Assembly (NCBI GenBank): GCA_030602985.1
Contig: JAUVYR010000006.1
Span: 1-46,297, forward strand
DNA from: Burkholderiales bacterium
GTDB lineage: Bacteria; Pseudomonadota; Gammaproteobacteria; Burkholderiales; Burkholderiaceae_C
Direction of reading: 5' to 3'
DNA: 46,297 nucleotides
Shown here one piece after another: positions 1 to 7,775 of this stretch. The first letter of the stretch is position 1, and every line of letters starts with the position of its first letter. Both the position numbers and the translations under genes were made by a program. The notes below the pieces were generated by a model, which ran no database searches, was not told the DNA's origin, and was given only the letters and a program-made list of their open reading frames with translations.

Positions 1-83
1 AGCAGGTCACTTTGCACATCCAGCAAGTAGGGCGTGGTCTTGGCGTGACTGCCGGGATTGGCATAGACATCAAAACGCGCCAT
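1..83 (-). CDS. ccdB: CcdB-family toxin (gyrase poison), N-terminal part, cut by window edge
   Basis: Only the first 27 codons are in the window. They begin MARFDVYANP and continue into a PYLLDVQSDL stretch, the first two strands of CcdB toxins, which poison DNA gyrase. The start codon shares one base with the stop of the antitoxin gene (TGATG overlap), the usual tight coupling of ccdA and ccdB. The pair reads away from the O-antigen operon. Whether the toxin is intact beyond the edge cannot be seen. Confidence 0.85.
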   Translation of the reverse strand, partial: MARFDVYANPGSHAKTTPYLLDVQSDL

Positions 84-346
84 CAGAAGCTTCTCCATTC
101 GTCCAGTGGCAAGCCTTCGTCCTCAACGGTCGCGTTGTAGGCGGCGATGAAGTCGGCGTGATCTGCCCGCCACTTGCGCTCCTGCTCAAGCCGCACCAGG
201 CCACGAAGGTAGTCGTCGCAGACCTGCGAGATATTGATCTGAAGGTCCTTTGCGGCTTCCAGTACGTCGCTGCTCAGACTCAGGTTGGTGGCTCGTTTGC
301 CAGGCGAGCCCATGCGTGTGCGGCGGGTGGTTGGCGTGGCTGTCAT
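83..346 (-). CDS. ccdA: CcdA-family antitoxin
   Basis: About 87 residues. The N-terminal half carries a ribbon-helix-helix-like segment (KRATNLSLSSDVLEAAKDL) for operator binding. The C-terminal tail W-RADHADFIAAYN-TVEDEGLPLDEWRSF is the typical CcdA toxin-binding arm. The frame is open further upstream to 499, but the start at 346 (or the in-frame ATGs at 358 and 364) fits the family length and lies downstream of a possible -10 and an inverted repeat. The stop overlaps the ccdB start by one base. The antitoxin would neutralise CcdB and repress its own operon. Confidence 0.85.
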   Translation of the reverse strand: MTATPTTRRTRMGSPGKRATNLSLSSDVLEAAKDLQINISQVCDDYLRGLVRLEQERKWRADHADFIAAYNATVEDEGLPLDEWRSF

Positions 347-356
347 CGCGTAATTC

Positions 357-378
357 ATGCGCATTTGAATGTGCGCAT
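357..378. promoter_or_regulatory. Inverted repeat, probable CcdA operator
   Basis: Seven-base arms ATGCGCA and TGCGCAT are separated by 8 bases and lie over the candidate ccdA start region. A TAAAAT -10-like hexamer for minus-strand transcription lies at 384-379. On the minus strand the site contains ACATTCAA, which also occurs in the repeats upstream of the second ccdAB pair near 30,460. Operator function is inferred from position. Confidence 0.4.
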
Positions 379-486
379 ATTTTAACCCGCATGCCTGACT
401 GAGGCTATGGCCGAACGCAACCACTCTGGCCTGATCGAGCCCCTGTCGGTTATCCAGTACGGTCCATACAAACTGGCGCATCAACC

Positions 487-639
487 TGCTGGAAGGCATT
501 TGACCGAAGCGCCGTTGCCGGCATCGAAGGCATCTACCAGATGGCAGAGGGCGAGCGCCGCGTCATGGTGCTCATTGAACTCATGTCGCACCCGGTGCGC
601 GTGCCGGTAGCCCCGGCCAGCCTGCGGCAGGTGGGTTGA
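487..639 (+). pseudogene. 3' remnant of an RfaH/NusG-like transcription antitermination gene
   Basis: One frame reads about 50 residues (AFDRSAVAGIEGIYQ, then a GERRVMVLIELMS segment) ending in VAPASLRQVG and a stop at 637-639. This matches the C-terminal KOW domain of NusG paralogues of the RfaH type, which often stand at the head of polysaccharide operons. The N-terminal NGN domain is missing: the same frame upstream carries no recognisable sequence. The remnant lies about 150 bases before an ops-like element, so it may be what is left of a dedicated operon regulator. Assignment rests on motif likeness only. Confidence 0.6.
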
Positions 640-787
640 GCGGACAAGCCATCAACAGCTTCAGTGTGTCCTCATTCAGAACGCGGTAGGCGAGTAGGTA
701 CAGCAGGGTGACCATGATTGGTTCATGGCTGATCCATGCAGGTGTGCGAAAATCGCTGTATCGCGAATGCCGAACGTGGAACGGCAC

Positions 788-798
788 GGCGGTAGCAT
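788..798 (+). promoter_or_regulatory. ops-like element (RfaH recruitment site)
   Basis: The sequence GGCGGTAGCAT matches the operon polarity suppressor (ops) core GGCGGTAG followed by pyrimidine-N-T, where RfaH-type factors load on paused RNA polymerase. It lies 11 bases before the first start codon of the O-antigen operon, which has no visible Shine-Dalgarno sequence. GTAG (792-795) and CTAC (801-804) could pair around CATGC. I see no convincing promoter in the 640-787 stretch, which otherwise holds nothing I can identify. Confidence 0.6.
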
Positions 799-809
799 GC
801 CTACACCTC

Positions 810-2105
810 ATGAATCTTCATAACAAACGCTTGGCCGTCATCGGCCTTGGCTATGTCGGTCTGCCTCTGGCCGTTGAATTCGGCCAACACCGCAGCGTCG
901 TCGGCTTTGACATCAATCCGGTCCGGATTCAGGAATTGCAAAGCGGGCACGACAGCACCCTCGAGGTCACTGCACAGCAGCTACAGTCAGCCAGACAGCT
1001 TTCTTTCACGGCTCAAATCGAAGACCTGCGTCAGTGCGAGGTGTTCATCGTCACGGTCCCCACCCCTGTCGATGGAGCGAATCGGCCCGACATGACCCCT
1101 CTGATCAAGGCCAGTGAAACGGTTGGCAAGGTGCTATGCAAGGATGCGGTGGTGATTTACGAATCCACCGTGTACCCAGGTGCCACCGAAGAGGTGTGTG
1201 TCCCAGTACTTGAACGCATGAGTGGTCTGAAATTCAACCAGGATTTTTTCTGCGGTTACAGCCCCGAACGCATCAACCCTGGCGACAAGGTCAACACACT
1301 CACCACCATTAAGAAGATCACCAGCGGCAGCACGCCTGCAGTGGCCGATGCGGTGGATGCCTTGTACGCCCAGATCATCACCGCTGGTACTCACCAGGCC
1401 AGCAGCATCAAGGTGGCTGAAGCCGCCAAGGTCATCGAAAACACCCAGCGCGACTTGAATATCGCGCTGATCAACGAACTGTCCGTGATCTTTGCGCGCC
1501 TGGGCATTGACACCCTGGAGGTGTTGGAGGCCGCCGGCAGCAAGTGGAACTTCCTGCCGTTCAGGCCCGGCCTGGTGGGAGGCCACTGCATTGGCGTGGA
1601 CCCTTACTACCTCACCCACAAGGCCGAAGAGGTGGGCTACCACCCCCAGGTCATTCTGGCGGGGCGCCGCATCAACGACAACATGGCCCGTTACGTGGCC
1701 CGCAACACCATCAAGCTCATGCTGCAGAACGGCATGGACGTTCCACGCTGCCGCGTGGGAGTGCTGGGCGTCACCTTCAAGGAAAACTGCCCAGACATCC
1801 GCAACAGCAAGGTGGTGGACATGATCCGCGAGTTTGAAGCCTGGGGCGTGCAGGTGGTGGCCGCCGATGCCTGGGCCGACCCGGTCGAGGTGCGGCACGA
1901 GTACGGCTTGTCGCTGGGGGCGGTGAGCCCCGAGCAGCCTGTGGACGCCCTGGTGGTGGCCGTGGGGCATCACGAATACCGCTCCCTGTCGGTGGCTGAA
2001 CTGCGCTCCCTGTGCCGAGGCAAGCAGCCTGTTCTGGCCGACGTGAAAAGCCTGTTTGACCGTCATGCCGCTGCCGCTGCCGGCTTCACTGTGTTCAGGC
2101 TCTGA
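810..2105 (+). CDS. tviB: UDP-N-acetylhexosamine 6-dehydrogenase (TviB/WbpO/WbpA type)
   Basis: 431 residues. Oxidises C6 of a UDP-N-acetylhexosamine, here presumably UDP-GlcNAc to UDP-GlcNAcA, with two NAD+. An N-terminal Rossmann motif GLGYVG lies at residues 12-17. The catalytic cysteine is Cys260 in GLVGGHCIGVDPYYL, and a C-terminal UDP-binding domain includes GVTFKENCPDIRNSK. The SPERINPGDK segment resembles TviB/WbpO more than classical WbpA. The ATG at 810 is chosen because upstream codons show no family sequence; there is no clear ribosome site. It overlaps the next gene by one base (TGATG). First enzyme of the UDP-ManNAc3NAcA pathway encoded by its neighbours. Confidence 0.9.
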   Translation: MNLHNKRLAVIGLGYVGLPLAVEFGQHRSVVGFDINPVRIQELQSGHDSTLEVTAQQLQSARQLSFTAQIEDLRQCEVFIVTVPTPVDGANRPDMTPLIKASETVGKVLCKDAVVIYESTVYPGATEEVCVPVLERMSGLKFNQDFFCGYSPERINPGDKVNTLTTIKKITSGSTPAVADAVDALYAQIITAGTHQASSIKVAEAAKVIENTQRDLNIALINELSVIFARLGIDTLEVLEAAGSKWNFLPFRPGLVGGHCIGVDPYYLTHKAEEVGYHPQVILAGRRINDNMARYVARNTIKLMLQNGMDVPRCRVGVLGVTFKENCPDIRNSKVVDMIREFEAWGVQVVAADAWADPVEVRHEYGLSLGAVSPEQPVDALVVAVGHHEYRSLSVAELRSLCRGKQPVLADVKSLFDRHAAAAAGFTVFRL

Positions 2106-3175
2106 TGACCCCTTCCATGACGATCACCCCCATCACCCATCGCAAAATTCGCTTCGCCCTCGTGGGCTGCGGGCGCATTTCCAAGAACCACTTTGACGCC
2201 ATTGCCCAGCACGCCGAACACGCCGAGCTGGTGGATGTTTGCGACATCGATCCGGTTGCCCTGAGTAAAGCCGTGACGGCCACAGGCGCCCGAGGTCATG
2301 CCAGCCTTTCACAGTTGCTGCAGCACACCACGGCCGATTGCATGATCCTGACCACCCCCAGCGGCCTGCATCCCCGTCAGGCCATCGAGGTGGCCGCCAG
2401 CGGGCGGCACGTCCTTAGCGAAAAGCCCATGGCCACCCAGTGGGAAGAGGGCCTGCGCATGGTGCGCGCCTGCGAAGACGCGGGTGTGCAGCTTTTTGTA
2501 GTCAAACAAAACCGCAAGAACGCCACCCTGCAACTGCTGAAGAAGGCGGTGGAGCAAAAGCGCTTTGGGCGCATCTACATGGTGGCCCTGAACGTGTTCT
2601 GGCAGCGCCCTCAGGTGGGTTATTACGACCAGGCCCCATGGCGCGGCACCTGGGCGATGGACGGTGGCGCCTTCATGAACCAGGCCAGCCACTATGTGGA
2701 CCTCCTCGAATGGCTCATTGGCCCCATTGATTCCCTCCATGCTTACACCGCCACCCTGGCTCGTGACATTGAGGCCGAGGACACCGGTGTCATCAGCCTG
2801 CGCTGGCGCAACGGTGCGCTGGGCTCTCTCAACTGCACCATGCTCACCTATCCCAAGAACCTGGAAGGTTCCATCACCATCCTCGGTGAAAAAGGCACGG
2901 TGCGCGTGGGTGGGGTGGCCGTGAACGAAATTCAGGAATGGCAGTTTGCCGACAGCCGCCCCGAAGACGAGCAGATCAAGGCCGCCAGCTACGAAACCAC
3001 CAGCGTCTATGGCTTCGGGCACCCGCTGTATTACCGCAACGTGATCGACACCCTGCGCGGTGAGGCAAAGCCAGAGGTGGATGGCCGCGAGGGCTTGAAG
3101 TCCCTGGAGGTGCTGATTGCCGCCTACCGCTCGGCGCGCGACGGCGTGCGCGTGGGCCTCCCGCTGGAGCTGTGA
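2105..3175 (+). CDS. wbpB: UDP-GlcNAcA 3-dehydrogenase, Gfo/Idh/MocA family (WbpB/WlbA)
   Basis: 356 residues, close to Bordetella WlbA. Oxidises C3 of UDP-GlcNAcA to the 3-keto sugar for the WbpE aminotransferase. An N-terminal Rossmann segment [11 protein letters not shown] lies near residues 19-29, and the family EKP motif has Lys107. The C-terminal domain carries [19 protein letters not shown], where the histidine is the usual catalytic residue. Overlaps the previous stop by one base. An internal ATG at 2117 is an alternative start. Confidence 0.9.
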   Translation: MTPSMTITPITHRKIRFALVGCGRISKNHFDAIAQHAEHAELVDVCDIDPVALSKAVTATGARGHASLSQLLQHTTADCMILTTPSGLHPRQAIEVAASGRHVLSEKPMATQWEEGLRMVRACEDAGVQLFVVKQNRKNATLQLLKKAVEQKRFGRIYMVALNVFWQRPQVGYYDQAPWRGTWAMDGGAFMNQASHYVDLLEWLIGPIDSLHAYTATLARDIEAEDTGVISLRWRNGALGSLNCTMLTYPKNLEGSITILGEKGTVRVGGVAVNEIQEWQFADSRPEDEQIKAASYETTSVYGFGHPLYYRNVIDTLRGEAKPEVDGREGLKSLEVLIAAYRSARDGVRVGLPLEL

Positions 3176-3180
3176 ACCCC

Positions 3181-3759
3181 ATGAATGTCACCGTCCACCC
3201 CACCGCCATCGTGGATGAAGGCGCCCAGATCGGCGAAGGCTCACGCGTGTGGCACTGGGTGCACGTGTGCGGGGGCGCTCGTATCGGCAAAGGGGTCTCT
3301 TTGGGGCAGAACGTGTTCGTGGGTAATCAAGTGGTTATTGGTGACCGCTGCAAGATCCAGAACAACGTGAGCGTGTACGACAACGTCACGCTGGAAGAAG
3401 GCGTGTTCTGCGGCCCCAGTATGGTGTTCACCAATGTGTACAACCCCCGCTCCCTCATCGAGCGCAAGAGCGAATACCGTAACACCCTGGTGAAGAGGGG
3501 GGCCACGCTGGGCGCCAACTGCACCATCGTGTGCGGCATCACCATTGGCGAGTTCGCATTCATTGGCGCCGGTGCGGTGGTCAATAAAGACGTGAAGCCC
3601 TATGCACTGATGGTGGGCGTGCCTGCACGGCAGGTGGGTTGGATGAGTGAGTACGGTGAGCAAATTCCGCTGCCGCTTCAGGGTGAGGGGCGATACACAT
3701 GCCCCCATAGCGGACAAATCTATGCCTTGCAAGCCGAAATATTAAAAAAACATGTCTGA
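3181..3759 (+). CDS. wbpD: UDP-GlcNAc3N-uronate N-acetyltransferase, left-handed beta-helix (WbpD/WlbB)
   Basis: 192 residues. Acetylates the 3-amino group made by WbpE to give UDP-GlcNAc3NAcA. Hexapeptide repeats run through most of the protein ([67 protein letters not shown]), followed by the [11 protein letters not shown] motif common to this branch. The ATG at 3181 is preferred over an in-frame GTG at 3172 that overlaps the wbpB stop. The 3' end overlaps dinD by 8 bases. Confidence 0.9.
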   Translation: MNVTVHPTAIVDEGAQIGEGSRVWHWVHVCGGARIGKGVSLGQNVFVGNQVVIGDRCKIQNNVSVYDNVTLEEGVFCGPSMVFTNVYNPRSLIERKSEYRNTLVKRGATLGANCTIVCGITIGEFAFIGAGAVVNKDVKPYALMVGVPARQVGWMSEYGEQIPLPLQGEGRYTCPHSGQIYALQAEILKKHV

Positions 3760-4603
3760 TTCAGCAGTCCCTCAGCTCACCGCCCAATTTAATGCATTGA
3801 GCCAAACGATGCCACAAGAGGGCATCGAGTTCTGGTTTGCCCGCGACTTGATGGAGCCCCTGGGTTACGCCCGTTGGGAAAACTTCACAACCGCCATCCA
3901 TAGGGCCATTGAGTCATGCAAAACAACTGGCTACGACGAAGAGGACCATTTTCGTGGCGTCACGAAAATGGTCCCACTGGGTAGTGGTGCAGAGCGGCGT
4001 GTTGAAGACTTCATGCTCACCCGCTACGCCTGCTACCTTATCGCCCAGAATGGTGACCCGCGCAAACCTGCCATTGCCTTTGCACAAAGCTACTTTGCAG
4101 TGCAAACTCGTAAGCAGGAGCTGATTCAAGACCGCATGAACTTGCAAGCGCGCCTTGAAGCGCGTGATCGCCTGCGGGAGTCTGAAAAAACACTTTCCCA
4201 AAACATATACGAGCGCGGCGTAGATGATGCGGGATTTGGCCGCATTCGCGCCCAAGGCGACGCAGCACTGTTTGGTGGCAACACCACGCAGATGATGAAA
4301 AGCAAATACGGCATCGTTCAAACACGTCCGTTGGCTGATTTTTTGCCCACGCTCACCATCGCTGCCAAGAATCTGGCCACCGAGATGACCAACCACAACG
4401 TCATGCAAGACGATTTGCAGGGCGAACGAGCCATTACCCGTGAGCATGTGCAAAACAACCAAAGCGTTCGAGATATGCTTGGTCAGCGCGGCATCATGCC
4501 CGAACAACTGGCTGCGGAAGAAGACATTAAAAAGCTAGAGCGCCGGGTGAAATCCGAAGAAAAGAAACTCGAAAAACAATCCGGTAAGTTGCCAAGGTCT
4601 TAA
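3752..4603 (+). CDS. dinD: DinD-like DNA-damage-inducible protein
   Basis: 283 residues, close to the usual DinD length of about 275. The N-terminal BRO-like part contains [19 protein letters not shown] and the [39 protein letters not shown] block; the rest includes [19 protein letters not shown] and a charged helical C-terminus. Known E. coli DinD is SOS-induced and acts on RecA filaments. It sits between wbpD and wbpE, starting inside wbpD and ending 9 bases before wbpE, so it is probably co-transcribed with sugar genes. I see no CTGT-N8-ACAG LexA box upstream. Its role here is unknown; it looks like an inserted passenger. Confidence 0.85.
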   Translation: MSDSAVPQLTAQFNALSQTMPQEGIEFWFARDLMEPLGYARWENFTTAIHRAIESCKTTGYDEEDHFRGVTKMVPLGSGAERRVEDFMLTRYACYLIAQNGDPRKPAIAFAQSYFAVQTRKQELIQDRMNLQARLEARDRLRESEKTLSQNIYERGVDDAGFGRIRAQGDAALFGGNTTQMMKSKYGIVQTRPLADFLPTLTIAAKNLATEMTNHNVMQDDLQGERAITREHVQNNQSVRDMLGQRGIMPEQLAAEEDIKKLERRVKSEEKKLEKQSGKLPRS

Positions 4604-4612
4604 GCACGCTCC

Positions 4613-5701
4613 ATGGAATTCATCGACATCAAAACCCAGTACCAGCGGCTCAAACCGCAGATTGACGCCGCCATCCAGCGCGTGCTTGACCACGGGCAGT
4701 ACATCCTCGGCCCCGAAGTGGCCGAACTGGAAGAGAAGCTGTGCGCCTACACAGGGGCCAAGCATTGCATCACCGTGGCCAATGGCACCGACGCCTTGCA
4801 GATTGCCTTGATGGCCCTGGGCGTGGGCCCCGGAGATGAGGTGATCACCCCCGGCTTCACCTATATTGCCACTGCCGAAACCGTGGCTCTGTTGCGCGCC
4901 AAACCCGTTTATGTGGACATTGACGAACGCACCTACAACCTCAACCCGGCCTTGCTGGAAGCCACCATCACCCCACGCACCAAGGCCATTGTCCCGGTGA
5001 GCCTGTATGGCCAATGTGCCGATTTCGACACCATCAATGCCATTGCGGCCAAGCACGGCATCCCGGTGATTGAAGACGCCGCCCAAAGCTTTGGCGCCAC
5101 CTACAAGGGCCGCAAGAGCTGCAACCTCAGTACCATGGCCTGCGCCAGCTTTTTCCCCAGCAAGCCCTTGGGTTGCTACGGTGATGGCGGCGCCGTCTTC
5201 ACCAGCGATGACGAACTGGCCAAGGTCATCCGTCAGATCGCCCGCCATGGGCAAGACAGGCGTTACCACCACGTGCGCGTGGGGGTGAACAGCCGCCTGG
5301 ATACCCTGCAAGCAGCCATCTTGCTGCCTAAGCTGGCGGTGTTTGATGAAGAAATTGCCTTGCGCCAAGTGGTGGCGGGCCGCTACATGGAGCAACTGCA
5401 AGGGGTTGAGCAACTGGTGCTGCCGGTGGTAGAGCCGCACAACCAGAGCGTATGGGCGCAATTCACGGTGAGGGTGAAAAACCGCGATGTGGTGCAGAAG
5501 CATCTGCAAGCTGCTGGTGTGCCGACCGCTGTGCATTACCCTATTCCTTTGAACCGGCAACCGGCGGTGGCAGATGCGGCTGTGAAACTGCCAATCGGAG
5601 ACCTGGTGGCCGGGGAGGTCATGAGTTTGCCGATGCACCCCTTCATGGAAGACGAAAACCAGAAGCTTATTGCGGGTGTGTTGCTTGAGGTGACTTCATG
5701 A
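4613..5701 (+). CDS. wbpE: UDP-3-keto-GlcNAcA 3-aminotransferase, DegT/DnrJ/EryC1 family (WbpE/WlbC)
   Basis: 362 residues, PLP enzyme. Transfers an amino group, normally from glutamate, to C3 of the 3-keto uronic acid made by WbpB. The NGTDAL phosphate-binding loop lies near residue 57 and IEDAAQ with Asp155 binds the pyridine nitrogen. The SFFPSKPLGCYGDGG motif places the Schiff-base lysine at Lys184. The gene follows dinD by 9 bases and overlaps the next gene by ATGA. Confidence 0.92.
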   Translation: MEFIDIKTQYQRLKPQIDAAIQRVLDHGQYILGPEVAELEEKLCAYTGAKHCITVANGTDALQIALMALGVGPGDEVITPGFTYIATAETVALLRAKPVYVDIDERTYNLNPALLEATITPRTKAIVPVSLYGQCADFDTINAIAAKHGIPVIEDAAQSFGATYKGRKSCNLSTMACASFFPSKPLGCYGDGGAVFTSDDELAKVIRQIARHGQDRRYHHVRVGVNSRLDTLQAAILLPKLAVFDEEIALRQVVAGRYMEQLQGVEQLVLPVVEPHNQSVWAQFTVRVKNRDVVQKHLQAAGVPTAVHYPIPLNRQPAVADAAVKLPIGDLVAGEVMSLPMHPFMEDENQKLIAGVLLEVTS

Positions 5702-6780
5702 AAGTAGTCACTGTTGTTGGCGCCCGACCCCAGTTCGTCAAAGCGGCGGCTGTTTCGCGTGCCATTGCATCAGAATCAGCTGGGCGGTTATCGGAGGTTC
5801 TGGTTCACACGGGGCAGCACTATGACGAAAACATGTCAGGTGTTTTCTTTGATGAACTGGGCATTCCACCTCCTGCCCATAATCTCGAGATTTCTGGCGG
5901 CTCCCATGGCGCCATGACCGGGCGAATGCTTGAGGCTGTAGAAAAAGTGTTGCTGGCCGAAAAGCCGGACTGGCTGCTGATTTACGGCGACACCAACTCC
6001 ACTCTTGCAGGTGCATTGGCGGCCGCGAAATTACATATTCCAGTTGCCCATGTTGAAGCTGGTTTGCGCTCCTTCAATATGAGGATGCCTGAAGAGGTCA
6101 ACCGCATTCTTTCGGACCGGGTGTCCAGTCTGCTTTTTTGTCCCACTTCAACGGCGGTCTTGAATCTTGCTGCTGAAGGTATCAGCCACAACGTGCACAA
6201 CGTGGGCGATGTGATGTACGACGTCGCGCTGTTCTACCGCAACAAGGCTCGCGTTCATAGCAAGGCGCTCAGCCGATTCGGTCTTGTTGCGAAGGGTTTC
6301 GCATTGGCTACTTGTCATCGGGCCGAGAACACCGATGATCCCGACCGGTTGCGCGGCATCCTTGTGGGGCTCGCCAAGGTTGCCGATCGGATGCCGGTTG
6401 TCTTGCCCTTGCATCCTCGCACACGCAAGCTGGTGGCAGATCATGGACTGGGCAATTGGTTGAACCAATTGACAATCACCGACCCCCTGCCTTTTCTGGA
6501 CATGGTGGCGCTTGAACAAGCGGCCGCCCTGGTGCTGACAGATTCTGGTGGCGTGCAAAAAGAGGCATTCTTTTACGAAGTGCCTTGCATCACCATGCGG
6601 GATGAGACCGAATGGGTTGAAACCGTTGACGCCGGCTGGAATTGCCTGGTGAGTGCAGATACCGACAGGATTGTTCAAGCGGCTGAAGATGCGTTGACTG
6701 GGCGAGTGGCCAGACATGCCGTAACGCCCTACGGTGATGGCCATGCATCGGAAAAAATTGTGGCTCACCTGCTGGGTTGA
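5698..6780 (+). CDS. wbpI: Non-hydrolysing UDP-sugar 2-epimerase, WecB family (probable WbpI)
   Basis: 360 residues, GT-B-like epimerase. Family motifs are GARPQFVK at the N-terminus, HTGQHYDENMSGVFF, YGDTNSTLAG, HVEAGLRSFN, PEEVNRILSDR and LTDSGGVQKEAFF. From its place after WbpA/B/D/E-type genes it most likely converts UDP-GlcNAc3NAcA to UDP-ManNAc3NAcA (WbpI/WlbD) rather than UDP-GlcNAc to UDP-ManNAc, but sequence alone does not separate these. Its start overlaps the previous stop (ATGA). Confidence 0.88.
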   Translation: MKVVTVVGARPQFVKAAAVSRAIASESAGRLSEVLVHTGQHYDENMSGVFFDELGIPPPAHNLEISGGSHGAMTGRMLEAVEKVLLAEKPDWLLIYGDTNSTLAGALAAAKLHIPVAHVEAGLRSFNMRMPEEVNRILSDRVSSLLFCPTSTAVLNLAAEGISHNVHNVGDVMYDVALFYRNKARVHSKALSRFGLVAKGFALATCHRAENTDDPDRLRGILVGLAKVADRMPVVLPLHPRTRKLVADHGLGNWLNQLTITDPLPFLDMVALEQAAALVLTDSGGVQKEAFFYEVPCITMRDETEWVETVDAGWNCLVSADTDRIVQAAEDALTGRVARHAVTPYGDGHASEKIVAHLLG

Positions 6781-6816
6781 GCAAATCAAATCATTGTTTT
6801 TTGACGAGAGGTTGAT

Positions 6817-7758
6817 ATGAAGGTGTTTGTGACGGGTGGTTTGGGTCAGATCGGTTCCCATGTGGTCGAAATGCTGCTAGAGCGTGGTGACGAAGTTGTC
6901 GCCATCGACAATCTGGCCACCGGCCGCAGGGAGCATCTGTCCGATCATCCCAATTTGCGTGTCGTGATCGACACCATTGCGGACAAGAAGTTGGTCGACC
7001 AACTGGTAGGCGACTTCCGCCCCGATGCCATCGTCCATACTGCTGCATCTTACAAAGATCCCGACGATTGGTACAACGACACGCTGACCAACTGCGTGGG
7101 TGGTTCCAACATGGTTGATGCAGCCAAGAAATTCGGCGTCAAGCGATTCGTTTATTTCCAGACGGCTCTGTGCTACGGCCTGCGCCCGATGCAGCAGCCC
7201 ATCCAGCTCGACCACCCGCGTCTGCCGGGCAGCAGCAGCTACGCAATTACGAAAACGACCAACGAGTTCTATCTCGAACTCTCTGGCATTGATTACGTGA
7301 CGTTCCGTCTGGCCAACGTCGTGGGCCCCCGTAACGTGGCGGGGCCGTTGCCCATCTTCTATCAACGCCTCAAGGACGGGAAGCAGTGTTTCGTCACCAA
7401 GGCGCGCCGCGACTTCGTTTTCGTGAAAGACCTCGCTCGTGTTGTTCTCAAGGCTTGCGATGGCGTCGGGCACGGCGCTTACCACTTCTCTTCGGGCAAG
7501 GACGTTGCCATTCAGGAACTGTACGATGCCGTTGTGGACGCCATGAATCTGCCTAACAAGCCGCAGGCCGAGGTCAAGGAGTTGGGCCCTGACGACGTCT
7601 TCTCCATCCTTCTGGACCCATCTCGAACCTTTGCAGATTTTGGTCAACTTGAGTTCACGCCGCTGCAGGAAACGGTTTCCACGGCCATCGAGTACTACAA
7701 GCAGCATGGAACACTGGGTGAATACACCCACCTGCGTCTGCAGGACAAAAAGGCCTGA
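6817..7758 (+). CDS. SDR-family nucleotide-sugar epimerase/dehydratase, WbmG-like
   Basis: 313 residues. Extended short-chain dehydrogenase/reductase with TGGLGQIGSH at the N-terminus for NAD(H) and SYAITK as the YxxxK catalytic pair. In place of the usual Ser-Ser-Ala near the active site it has FQTALCYG. It resembles the Bordetella O-antigen SDRs WbmF/G/H, which modify di-N-acetyl uronic acids, so C4 or C5 epimerisation of the upstream pathway product is a reasonable guess. A purine-rich GAGAGG lies shortly before the ATG. A close paralogue follows. Confidence 0.8.
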   Translation: MKVFVTGGLGQIGSHVVEMLLERGDEVVAIDNLATGRREHLSDHPNLRVVIDTIADKKLVDQLVGDFRPDAIVHTAASYKDPDDWYNDTLTNCVGGSNMVDAAKKFGVKRFVYFQTALCYGLRPMQQPIQLDHPRLPGSSSYAITKTTNEFYLELSGIDYVTFRLANVVGPRNVAGPLPIFYQRLKDGKQCFVTKARRDFVFVKDLARVVLKACDGVGHGAYHFSSGKDVAIQELYDAVVDAMNLPNKPQAEVKELGPDDVFSILLDPSRTFADFGQLEFTPLQETVSTAIEYYKQHGTLGEYTHLRLQDKKA

Positions 7759-7775
7759 GGACGGAGCCACTCAAC

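Noticed and set aside
712..728. CCATGA-5-TCATGG inverted repeat upstream of the operon
   Set aside because: Short symmetric word without a promoter beside it; could be chance.
581..811. Minus-strand open frame before the O-antigen operon (includes MVTLLYLLAYRVLNED)
   Set aside because: No family recognised, overlaps the RfaH-like remnant and the ops-like site; coding cannot be supported.
1134..2066. Long open frame (310 codons) antisense to the nucleotide-sugar dehydrogenase
   Set aside because: Low-complexity His/Val/Ala-rich product typical of the complement of a high-GC gene; no motif or ribosome site.
4535..5638. 367-codon open frame antisense to wbpE
   Set aside because: It lies wholly over a clear aminotransferase and has no recognisable domain.
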